Positions 1-6,969 of a stretch of DNA of 17,373 bases are shown here, in pieces (positions within the stretch are counted from its first letter, which is position 1; each line of letters starts with the position of its first letter). The notes under the pieces were generated by a model, which worked only from the letters and a program-made list of their open reading frames with translations, was not told where the DNA came from and made no database searches. This DNA comes from an uncultured Clostridia bacterium (GTDB lineage: Bacteria > Bacillota > Clostridia > UMGS1883), in NCBI GenBank assembly GCA_947624455.1, contig CANQKL010000014.1, forward strand, positions 1 to 17,373. Direction: 5' to 3'. The position numbers and the translations under genes are program-made.

Positions 1-25
1 ACGCCCCGAGATTTTATGTTTTTTA

Positions 26-47
26 TCGAAAGGGGGTTCCCTTTCGA
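26..47. repeat. Perfect inverted repeat downstream of engB
   Basis: The 9-base arms TCGAAAGGG (26-34) and CCCTTTCGA (39-47) are exact reverse complements around a 4-base loop. The repeat lies about 90 bases past the engB stop codon, where a transcript end would be expected. However, neither strand has a clean run of T after the hairpin: in the direction of lon-engB transcription it is followed by an A-rich stretch. It is therefore either an unusual terminator, a processing hairpin, or part of a terminator for a gene outside the window. The rest of 1-135 holds no gene I can support. Confidence 0.5.
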
Positions 48-135
48 GCTTTCCCCATTGTGTATAGAGTTTGTCAGCAGTCTAAAGATTTACTTATTTA
101 TAGTTTCTCGTTACAGGTTCGGGTGAAGCTACCTT

Positions 136-726
136 TCACTGGACTCCGGTGAGTTCACGTATGGCCTCCCAGGCGTCGTCAATACCCAGCCCAGTTTCGC
201 CGCTGACAGGGATGAGAATGTCCTCGTCCCCGAGGTCGAGAGAATAATAGATGTCGTCCAAATGCTCGCTGAGCTTAGTTTTGGCTATTTTGTCACATTT
301 AGTAACGAAAATCAGCGCAAAGCTTTGTCTTTCCCTTATCCAGCTAAGCATAGTCCTGTCGTCATCAGTGGGGCTGCGACGGGCGTCAAGCAGCAGAGCC
401 GTGCAGCGCAGCTGCTCCCTACTGTTCAAATAGGTGTCTATCATAGCTGCCCACCGTTTCTTTTCTTCCTTACTGACCTGAGCATATCCATAGCCCGGCA
501 AGTCCACAAAATGGAGGCAGCCGTCAATGTTATAAAAATTTATGGTAGCAGTTTTACCGGGCTTTGAACTGGTTCGCGCAAGGCTTTTACGGTTGAGGAG
601 CTTATTTATGAGCGAACTCTTGCCCACATTGCTCCTACCGGCAAAGGCTATCTCCGGAAAAGAAGTTTTGGGATATTGGGCCGGAGCCACGGCGCTGATG
701 GTCAGCGAGGCGTTATGAATATTCAT
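136..726 (-). CDS. engB: Ribosome biogenesis GTP-binding protein EngB (YsxC/YihA)
   Basis: This encodes a 196-residue TRAFAC-class GTPase needed in bacteria for late assembly of the 50S ribosomal subunit; it acts in the cytoplasm. The G motifs are all visible: G1 GRSNVGKSS at residues 30-38, a threonine-bearing G2 region near 59-61, G3 DLPGYG at 75-80, G4 TKCD at 142-145 and G5 SGET at 175-178. Length is normal for the family. The ATG at 724-726 is preceded by an AAAGGAGG ribosome binding site 10 bases upstream, which itself lies inside the last codons of lon. The two genes overlap by 14 bases in different frames, which points to translational coupling. The lon-engB order matches the lonA-ysxC arrangement known from Bacillus. 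The identification is secure. Confidence 0.97.
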   Translation of the reverse strand: MNIHNASLTISAVAPAQYPKTSFPEIAFAGRSNVGKSSLINKLLNRKSLARTSSKPGKTATINFYNIDGCLHFVDLPGYGYAQVSKEEKKRWAAMIDTYLNSREQLRCTALLLDARRSPTDDDRTMLSWIRERQSFALIFVTKCDKIAKTKLSEHLDDIYYSLDLGDEDILIPVSGETGLGIDDAWEAIRELTGVQ

Positions 727-3109
727 GGTGATGGGGCCTCCTTTCCACCGCTACGGGAGGAAGGGTAAGTCCGGGTTTGGCGGCCAACGGTACCAAAGCT
801 ATCCGCAACACCTCCCGGCAGTCACTGACAGGTATGAAGCAGATGTTTTTTCGTATTTCAGCAGGCAGCTCCTCCAAATCCTTCTCATTCTTCTCCGGAA
901 TAATGATATTGCGTATGCCAAGTCGGTAGGCCGCTAACGATTTTTCCTTAAGCCCGCCTATGGGCAGCACCCGTCCCCGAAGCGAAATTTCGCCGGTCAT
1001 GGCCAGATCCGATCTAACTGGGCGGCTGGTCAAGGCGCTTGCGACGGCTACCGCCATTGTAATGCCTGCGCTGGGGCCGTCCTTGGGCGTGGCTCCTTCC
1101 GGTATGTGGATGTGTATATCCTTAGTCTTATAAAAATCCGCATCAATATTCAGCTCCCGAGCTATGGAACGGACAAAGCTCACAGCCGCCTTGGCGGACT
1201 CCTTCATCACGTCGCCCAGGCTGCCAGTCAACTCCAGCTTGCCAGAGCCATCCATAACTCCCGCCTCTATCTCAAGGGTGTCGCCGCCTACGCTGGTCCA
1301 GGCCAGACCGTTCACAACACCCACAAGAGGCTCCTTCTCCATTACGGGATCCAGGAATTTTCTTGGCCCCAGCAGCCTGTGAAGGGAAGCCGCGCTAACG
1401 TTGACGCTTCGGTGGCCGCTCACAATGTCCATCGCCGCCTTACGGCAGACAGTTTTAATCTCCCGCTCAAGCTCACGGACGCCAGCCTCGCAGGTATAGC
1501 CGCCAATCATAACTTCCACAGCCTCGGTTTTGATTTTGAACGTGCTTTTTTTCAGCCCGTGATTCTTCATTTGCTTGGGAAGGAGGTGGCGCAGGGCTAT
1601 TTCCAGCTTTTCCTCGCGGGTATAGCTGGACAGCTCTATTACCTCCATCCTGTCCAACAGCGGCCTGGGTACGGGATCAAGGGAATTGGCGGTAGTGACA
1701 AACAGCACCTTTGACAGGTCCAAAGGCAGCTCCAAATAATTGTCACGGAAGGTCGAATTCTGTTCGCCGTCAAGCACCTCCAAAAGAGCCGCCGCAGGGT
1801 CGCCGTGGCCATCGCTGCACACCTTATCTATCTCGTCCAGTAGTATCAGGGGGTTCATGCTTCCGGCCTGATTTATGGCGTTGACAAGCCGTCCTGGCAT
1901 TGCGCCTACATAGGTCTTTCTGTGGCCGCGAATCTCCGCCTCGTCTCTTACGCCGCCCAGGCTCATGCGGGCGAATTTTCGCCCAGTAGCCTCGGCCAAG
2001 GATCTGGCGATGGAAGTCTTTCCCACGCCGGGAGGCCCCACAAGGCAAAGCACAGAGCCGTGTACGCTGCCGGTGAGCTTATTCACCGCCAACTGCTCAA
2101 GTATCCGCTTTTTCACCTTTTCCAAGCCGTAGTGATCCCTGTCAAGGATATTTGCGGCATTTTCGAGATCGTCGTTTTCCTCAGTATATTTTTTCCAGGG
2201 CAGCTCCAGTATCAGGTCTAAATACGCCCGCGACACGGCATTTTCCGGAGACGACGGCGCTGTGCGGTCCATGCGCCGGGCCTCGGCCATCGCGGCCTCG
2301 CGAACATTGTCAGGGAGGTCGGCGGCGGCTATCTTGTCCTGATACGCCTCAGCCTCGGAATCCTCGTACTCCCCAAGCTCCTCCTTTATAGCCCTGACCT
2401 GCTCCCGAAGGAAATAGTCCCGGTTATTTTGCTCCATCTGTTCGTTTACCCTGTCCATTATCAGGGCCTCAGTCTCAAGCACCTTGAGTTCGGTGCTTAT
2501 CATCTCTATGAGCCGCTGCGCCCGGGCGGTAAGGCTCAGTATTTCCAGTATTTCCTGCTTATCCTCCACCCTTATAAGGATGTTGCCCGCAAGAGCGTCA
2601 AGCATGGAATCGGTATCCTGCCGAAAGACATGGGTAAAAAAGGCCTCGGGCGGCACATTTGAGTTGTCCCTGCCGCCTAAGATGCGAAAGCCGTCAACCA
2701 ATATTTTCAGCCGCCTTACCGCCGCCTCAAGGGCAATGGGGTTAAGGTCAGGGATGGAAAGGCAGGGGCTGACGCCAGCGCGAAAGTATTCGCCGTCGTC
2801 AACAAAACTCGCCAGCGACGCCCTGTACAATCCTTCGATATGTATACGAACGCCGCCGTCGCCCAGATCTATCTTCTGTTTTATCTTTGCAACCGTACCC
2901 ATGGGATAAAGGTCGGCCTCGGTGACATTCTCCATATTTTCATCTCTCTGCGACACCAGCAGTATGAGCCTGTCGCCGTCCAGCGCGCGCTCAACAGCGG
3001 CAATCGACTTGGGTCGGGCCACGTCGAAGCTCAAATTCATATATGGGAATACCACCATACTGCGAACCGCTATAAGGGGCAGGGTTTTCTTTTTTGTCGT
3101 TCTCGCCAT
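713..3109 (-). CDS. lon: ATP-dependent serine protease Lon
   Basis: This is a full-length LonA-type protease of 798 residues (E. coli Lon has 784), a cytoplasmic AAA+ hexamer that degrades misfolded and regulatory proteins. An N-terminal substrate-binding LON domain (about 1-200) and a helical linker precede the AAA+ module, with Walker A GPPGVGKT at 358-365 and Walker B LILLDEID. The C-terminal protease domain carries the catalytic serine in PKDGPSAG (Ser680) and the catalytic lysine in GGLKEK (Lys723), with the expected 43-residue separation. The ATG at 3107-3109 has an AAAGG-type ribosome binding site. A consensus promoter lies just upstream. The last codons (RRPHHHEYS) overlap the ribosome binding site and start of engB, so the histidine-rich tail may simply reflect that overlap. 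I saw no CIRCE-type heat-shock operator near the promoter. Confidence 0.98.
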   Translation of the reverse strand: MARTTKKKTLPLIAVRSMVVFPYMNLSFDVARPKSIAAVERALDGDRLILLVSQRDENMENVTEADLYPMGTVAKIKQKIDLGDGGVRIHIEGLYRASLASFVDDGEYFRAGVSPCLSIPDLNPIALEAAVRRLKILVDGFRILGGRDNSNVPPEAFFTHVFRQDTDSMLDALAGNILIRVEDKQEILEILSLTARAQRLIEMISTELKVLETEALIMDRVNEQMEQNNRDYFLREQVRAIKEELGEYEDSEAEAYQDKIAAADLPDNVREAAMAEARRMDRTAPSSPENAVSRAYLDLILELPWKKYTEENDDLENAANILDRDHYGLEKVKKRILEQLAVNKLTGSVHGSVLCLVGPPGVGKTSIARSLAEATGRKFARMSLGGVRDEAEIRGHRKTYVGAMPGRLVNAINQAGSMNPLILLDEIDKVCSDGHGDPAAALLEVLDGEQNSTFRDNYLELPLDLSKVLFVTTANSLDPVPRPLLDRMEVIELSSYTREEKLEIALRHLLPKQMKNHGLKKSTFKIKTEAVEVMIGGYTCEAGVRELEREIKTVCRKAAMDIVSGHRSVNVSAASLHRLLGPRKFLDPVMEKEPLVGVVNGLAWTSVGGDTLEIEAGVMDGSGKLELTGSLGDVMKESAKAAVSFVRSIARELNIDADFYKTKDIHIHIPEGATPKDGPSAGITMAVAVASALTSRPVRSDLAMTGEISLRGRVLPIGGLKEKSLAAYRLGIRNIIIPEKNEKDLEELPAEIRKNICFIPVSDCREVLRIALVPLAAKPGLTLPPVAVERRPHHHEYS

Positions 3110-3150
3110 AATGATCGCACCTTTCGTATCAGCGCCTATTTTGCTCCTAC

Positions 3151-3179
3151 ATTATAACGGTTTTCAGGCTGTAAGTCAA
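3151..3179 (-). promoter_or_regulatory. Housekeeping-type promoter of lon-engB
   Basis: On the minus strand, TTGACT (3174-3179) and a perfect TATAAT (3151-3156) are separated by 17 bases, the optimum for the main vegetative sigma factor. Transcription would start near 3144, giving a leader of roughly 35 bases before the lon ATG at 3109. It points away from the plus-strand glycosidase promoter about 50 bases further on, so the two units diverge from a shared AT-rich region. Confidence 0.85.
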
Positions 3180-3232
3180 GAGGTATTGAGAAGTTTTCTT
3201 ACATTTTAATAACTAAAAATCAAATAATGATA

Positions 3233-3261
3233 TTGACTAATTGACGCTGTGGTGATAAAAT
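3233..3261 (+). promoter_or_regulatory. Promoter of the secreted arabinoside-degrading operon
   Basis: TTGACT (3233-3238) and TAAAAT (3256-3261) are separated by exactly 17 bases. The -10 box is preceded by TGA, giving an extended -10 element (TGnTAAAAT). The predicted start near 3268 gives a 5' leader of about 26 bases before the ATG at 3294. A second, weaker pair, TTGACG (3241-3246) with TATATA (3265-3270), overlaps it with an 18-base spacer. A 10-base palindrome sits at the predicted start site. Confidence 0.75.
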
Positions 3262-3262
3262 G

Positions 3263-3272
3263 ACTATATAGT
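3263..3272. promoter_or_regulatory. Palindrome at the predicted transcription start, possible operator
   Basis: ACTATATAGT is a perfect 10-base palindrome covering the expected transcription start of the glycosidase operon. A repressor bound here would block initiation. It is short and AT-rich, so chance occurrence is quite possible. No regulator gene is in the window to pair with it. Confidence 0.25.
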
Positions 3273-3293
3273 ACATTTTAGGGAGTGAAGGAA

Positions 3294-4949
3294 ATGAAAA
3301 AAATCGTAAGCGTCTTGCTCACGGCGGGGCTGCTGTGTACGGCGGCCTCAGCTTCCAACCCCGAGATAACCACCTACAAGGTGGACGGGCAGGAAACCAC
3401 GGTATACGCGGGCGATCCCGCCGTTCTACTGGACGGCGACACAGTCTACCTCTATGTGGGCCACGATACCGGCAACGGAAGCTACTACAATATGCCCGAC
3501 TATCTCTGTTACTCATCCAAGGATCTTATGAACTGGGAATATGAGGGCATACCCCTCAAAGCCGGAGACTTCAGTTGGGGTAGTCCCAACGACGCCTGGG
3601 CCAGTCAGGTCATCAAGCACAACGGAAAGTACTATTTCTACAACAGTAAGAACACTTCCGGCATATCTGTGGCAGTATCTGACAGTCCCACCGGTCCCTT
3701 TATCGACGCCCGGAACGGAGTGCAGCTGATCGACCCCAACTGGACCCGAGGCAAGGTGAGATGGGATGACATCGATCCCACCGTCTGGGTCGAGAACGAC
3801 AAAAACGGCGTTGAACACCGTTATCTCTGCTGGGGCAACAGCAATCTGTACATGGCAGAACTCACCGAGGACATGATAAATCTTGCCGACAAGGACGGCA
3901 ACGGCGTCATTAACGGCGGCGACATCACCGAACTCACTATAAACGGCATCCCATCAGGCAGCCAGTACACCGAGGCCCCGTGGATATACAAAAGGAACGG
4001 CCTCTACTACATATTCTTTGCCAGCAACTGGCACGAGGATCTGAGCTACGCCACCAGCGAAAACATATGGGGTCCCTATCAGTACGCGGGCCTAGTGATG
4101 GGCGTGGGCGCCAGCAGCAACACCAATCATCCCGCTATATTGGATCTTAACGGCGAGACTTACATAATCTACCACACCGGCGCTCAGGAAAACGGGGGCG
4201 GCTACCTTCGCTCCGTCTGTGTAGACCGTCTTGTATTTGACGAAAACGGCGGCGTTGCCCAGCTCGAGGAGAGCAGCGTCGGCCTGGACGGGCAGGCGGT
4301 CAAGCTTGTCGCCGATGGCCGCGAGGTCTTTCACAACCACTTTGATAATTCCTACGCCGACGGCGAATACCCCATGGGCGGCTATCTTCGGCTCGGCGGT
4401 GACCCGAGATACCCGACCGACGGTCAATGGGAAATAGTTCCCGGCAGGACTCCCGGCGAGGGCCGCGTTTCCATCCAATCCGTAAACAAGATGGGCTATT
4501 ACGTCACTGACCAGAAGGGCTATGTAAAGCTTCTCCACGATGACGACGCCACCGAGGATTCCCGTAATGAGCGCACCTTTATCCAGGCCGAGGCCGAAGG
4601 CGGCTATACCTTTGAAAGCCTGTCCTCCCCCGGCAAATACCTTAGCTATAACAGCAAAGGGAGCATAGTCCTCGACGATGTTCCCGCTGTGTTCGAGCTT
4701 ATCCCCACTCGCATCCGCGCTCAAGTCAGCGCAAAGGCCAGCGGCGGTCAGATCACCGTTTCGGCCCTGGGCGAGCCTGACGTTACCGCCATAATCATTA
4801 TCCGCGGCAAACAGACGGTTATCGGCTACGGAGCCACCGACAGCGAAGGCAGCCTCAGCTACAGCTTTACCCCCGAGGCTCCCGGCGAGTACGAAATATA
4901 CTGCCTTGGTCAAACGGTTAAAGTAAATTTCGGAGGTGACGGTCAATGA
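3294..4949 (+). CDS. Secreted GH43 family glycosidase with CBM42-like trefoil and C-terminal Ig-like domain
   Basis: This encodes a predicted 551-residue exported enzyme, probably an alpha-L-arabinofuranosidase or related beta-xylosidase/arabinanase. Residues 1-20 form a signal peptide with likely cleavage after ASA. The five-bladed propeller of glycoside hydrolase family 43 spans about 25-330. Its three expected acidic residues are visible: the base Asp41 in AGDPAVLLDGD, the pKa-modulating Asp161 in DDIDPT and the acid Glu227 in YTEAPW. His279 (NHP) is placed like the metal-binding histidine of the family. Residues about 345-470 resemble the arabinose-binding AbfB/CBM42 beta-trefoil, with FESLSSPGKYLSY as the best piece. 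About 475-551 look like an Ig-type beta-sandwich. Oddly, residues 199-210 (DKDGNGVINGGD) form an exact EF-hand loop inside the propeller. I chose ATG 3294 over an in-frame GTG at 3285 because AGGGAG lies 8 bases upstream. The stop overlaps the next start (ATGA). The substrate assignment is inference. Confidence 0.88.
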   Translation: MKKIVSVLLTAGLLCTAASASNPEITTYKVDGQETTVYAGDPAVLLDGDTVYLYVGHDTGNGSYYNMPDYLCYSSKDLMNWEYEGIPLKAGDFSWGSPNDAWASQVIKHNGKYYFYNSKNTSGISVAVSDSPTGPFIDARNGVQLIDPNWTRGKVRWDDIDPTVWVENDKNGVEHRYLCWGNSNLYMAELTEDMINLADKDGNGVINGGDITELTINGIPSGSQYTEAPWIYKRNGLYYIFFASNWHEDLSYATSENIWGPYQYAGLVMGVGASSNTNHPAILDLNGETYIIYHTGAQENGGGYLRSVCVDRLVFDENGGVAQLEESSVGLDGQAVKLVADGREVFHNHFDNSYADGEYPMGGYLRLGGDPRYPTDGQWEIVPGRTPGEGRVSIQSVNKMGYYVTDQKGYVKLLHDDDATEDSRNERTFIQAEAEGGYTFESLSSPGKYLSYNSKGSIVLDDVPAVFELIPTRIRAQVSAKASGGQITVSALGEPDVTAIIIIRGKQTVIGYGATDSEGSLSYSFTPEAPGEYEIYCLGQTVKVNFGGDGQ

Positions 4950-6955
4950 AAAAGCTTGTATTCGCGGCTCTAACAGCCGTTATCCTGGCGCTGTCGGTAT
5001 CGGCTTTCGCTCAGAGCTACGGCTTTGAGGACAGCCTTGACGGCCTTGTTACGGTAAATAACAGCCTTGGAGCAGGGGGCGAAGCCGTCTATGGCGAAGG
5101 CTTTATCGGCAAGGGATTAGTTTTAAATAGCGGCTACGGCTTAGAGTTGGGAGAGGTCGGGCCGGTCTTTTCCGTCTCAGCCATGGTCAATATTTCCTCG
5201 TCCGGCGGCACTCAGACCGTGTTCTTCAAAAACATGGGTTCCGTCTCCTCCGAAAACTGGACCAGCATTGTGCTGAGCGACGGCGTACCCAAGTTTTGGA
5301 CAAGCGGCTGGAACTGGAAAGACAGCGACGCTTCCAACTGCCTGAACAGGTGGATACACCTGGTATATACCGAAAATAACGGAACCGGCGTCCTCTATGT
5401 GGATGGGAAACAGGTGTCCACCGGCAGCGTCAACAGCGTCGGCGGAACCCTTTACCTCGGCGCTACCTACTGGACAGCCGACGCTCCCAGCGGAACCGTT
5501 GACGAGCTTGAGGTATTTGACCGCTGTCTAACCGGCGACGAGGTAAACGACATCCTTGACAACCAGTTCCGTCCTCACCTGTTTGAACATTACAGCTTCC
5601 CCATGCGCAGCCTTGCGAACGATCTGGATCTTTCCGCCGTTCCCGGCGGGGACTCGATCGTGTGGACCTCCGACAACGAAGCGGTTCTCTCCTCTACCGG
5701 AGTAGTTAACCGCCAGGCGGAGAACGTCACCGTCACCCTTACCGGCGTCCTTGGTAACGTTACCAGAAAGTTCACCTTTGTCGTCCTCGGTATTCCCGCC
5801 CAGGTCAATGACAGGATGATACTTTCCTATAAATTCGGTGAAAATGCCGCTGTCCAGGAGTTCGAGGGCGCGGAAGCCGGCTTCACCGACTATGCGGCCG
5901 ACCTCAGCGGCAACGGCAATCACGGCACGGTTTACGGCGGCATGACCGGCGGGTATTTCGACGGCGCCGACGACTATGTACAGCTTCCCAAAGGCATACT
6001 TAAGGGTCATGACAGCTTTACCATCCTCATGCGGCTGACCCCCGAAATAATCAGTACTCACCAGTTCACCTTCTGCATAGGCAACAACACCACCGAGTAC
6101 TTTTTCCTAAACACCTCCCGTCCCAGTCCCGACTCCAACACCCTGCGACTGGCCATTACCAACAGCGGCTCCAATGGCGAGAAGTGCCTTATCCACACTC
6201 CCGGACTGCGCAGCGGCGAGAGCGCCGTCCTGACCATTACCGCCAACTCCACGCAGTACAAGATGTACCTTAACGGTATTCCCGTAGCGTCGGGCGACTT
6301 GGAGCTGAGCGTTTCCAGTCTTGGCGACACCAGCTTCAATTATCTGGCAAAGTCCCCCTATAACGACTCCCTGTACAAGGGCCGAATCGACGAGTTCACT
6401 GTTTATTCCTACGCCATGGACGAAGAAGAGGTATACGACAGCTTTCACACTGAACCGGAGTTCTCTGACGGCAGGTACATCAGCGGCGTCGAAATGGCCG
6501 AAAAGCTTCGGGTCGAGCTTTACCGCGACTGCATCACAGCCGTATCCTTCTATGACGCCGACGGCAGGCTTTTAAATGCCACCACCAAAAAAGTTTCCAA
6601 TGACAAATTGGTCGCCGAATTTGACGCGGGCGAAGCCGTAAGCGCCGAAATAGCGGCCTTTGACGCCGCCACGGGCATAGTTAGGGACAAGGTGCTGTTC
6701 TCCGCGAGCGGCGAGATCGTGGCTTATACCCAGAACGGCGGCAGCGTGAAAATCGAAAATTCCTCCTATGAGGATGCCAGCGTCGTTGTAATGCTCGCCA
6801 CCTATGAGGACGGCCGCCTCAAGGCCCTCGATCTGAAAAATGAGACTGTCGCGGCCGGCAGCTTTGAGGTGATCCCAGTAAAGGTCGGCGAAGGCGCAAG
6901 ACTGCTCGTCTGGAAGTCGCTCAACAGCATGATGCCTGTTCAGGAAAAGAAATAA
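4946..6955 (+). CDS. Secreted LamG-Ig-LamG protein without a recognisable catalytic domain
   Basis: This is a 669-residue exported protein of unknown function. Residues 1-22 are a signal peptide ending AFA. A concanavalin A-like LamG/jelly-roll domain spans about 25-205, with typical LYVDGKQV and GTVDELEVFDRCLTGDEV segments. A bacterial Ig-like segment at about 213-282 (IVWTSDNEAVLSSTGVV) follows. A second LamG-type domain spans about 290-500, with ADLSGNGNHGTVYGG, YFDGADDYV and GRIDEFTVYSYAMDEEEV. The tail (511-669) is a beta-rich region ending in ARLLVWKSLNSMMPV, a motif also found inside the next gene's product. I see no glycosidase or lyase catalytic motif and no anchor. Its place between two glycosidases, with an ATGA overlap upstream and a GGAGGTGA site at 4931-4938, suggests a glycan-binding partner; that is inference. 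A divergent catalytic LamG-type fold cannot be excluded. Confidence 0.8.
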   Translation: MKKLVFAALTAVILALSVSAFAQSYGFEDSLDGLVTVNNSLGAGGEAVYGEGFIGKGLVLNSGYGLELGEVGPVFSVSAMVNISSSGGTQTVFFKNMGSVSSENWTSIVLSDGVPKFWTSGWNWKDSDASNCLNRWIHLVYTENNGTGVLYVDGKQVSTGSVNSVGGTLYLGATYWTADAPSGTVDELEVFDRCLTGDEVNDILDNQFRPHLFEHYSFPMRSLANDLDLSAVPGGDSIVWTSDNEAVLSSTGVVNRQAENVTVTLTGVLGNVTRKFTFVVLGIPAQVNDRMILSYKFGENAAVQEFEGAEAGFTDYAADLSGNGNHGTVYGGMTGGYFDGADDYVQLPKGILKGHDSFTILMRLTPEIISTHQFTFCIGNNTTEYFFLNTSRPSPDSNTLRLAITNSGSNGEKCLIHTPGLRSGESAVLTITANSTQYKMYLNGIPVASGDLELSVSSLGDTSFNYLAKSPYNDSLYKGRIDEFTVYSYAMDEEEVYDSFHTEPEFSDGRYISGVEMAEKLRVELYRDCITAVSFYDADGRLLNATTKKVSNDKLVAEFDAGEAVSAEIAAFDAATGIVRDKVLFSASGEIVAYTQNGGSVKIENSSYEDASVVVMLATYEDGRLKALDLKNETVAAGSFEVIPVKVGEGARLLVWKSLNSMMPVQEKK

Positions 6956-6969
6956 ATGGAGAGAGAAAA

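Noticed and set aside
1..126. Plus-strand frame open from the left edge to a TGA at 124-126
   Set aside because: It passes straight through the inverted repeat and AT-rich spacer and its translation shows no recognisable protein end.
3110..3232. Heat-shock operator (CIRCE or CtsR site) upstream of lon
   Set aside because: No TTAGCACTC-N9-GAGTGCTAA inverted repeat or tandem GGTCAAA heptamers are present; only the vegetative promoter is clear.
3285..3296. GTG at 3285 as the GH43 start
   Set aside because: The GTG overlaps the AGGGAG ribosome binding site; ATG 3294 has correct spacing and gives a standard signal peptide beginning MKK.
4092..4946. 284-codon open frame on the minus strand inside the GH43 gene
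   Set aside because: Low-complexity Ala/Val/Gly composition with no motif; opposite a gene with clear catalytic residues.
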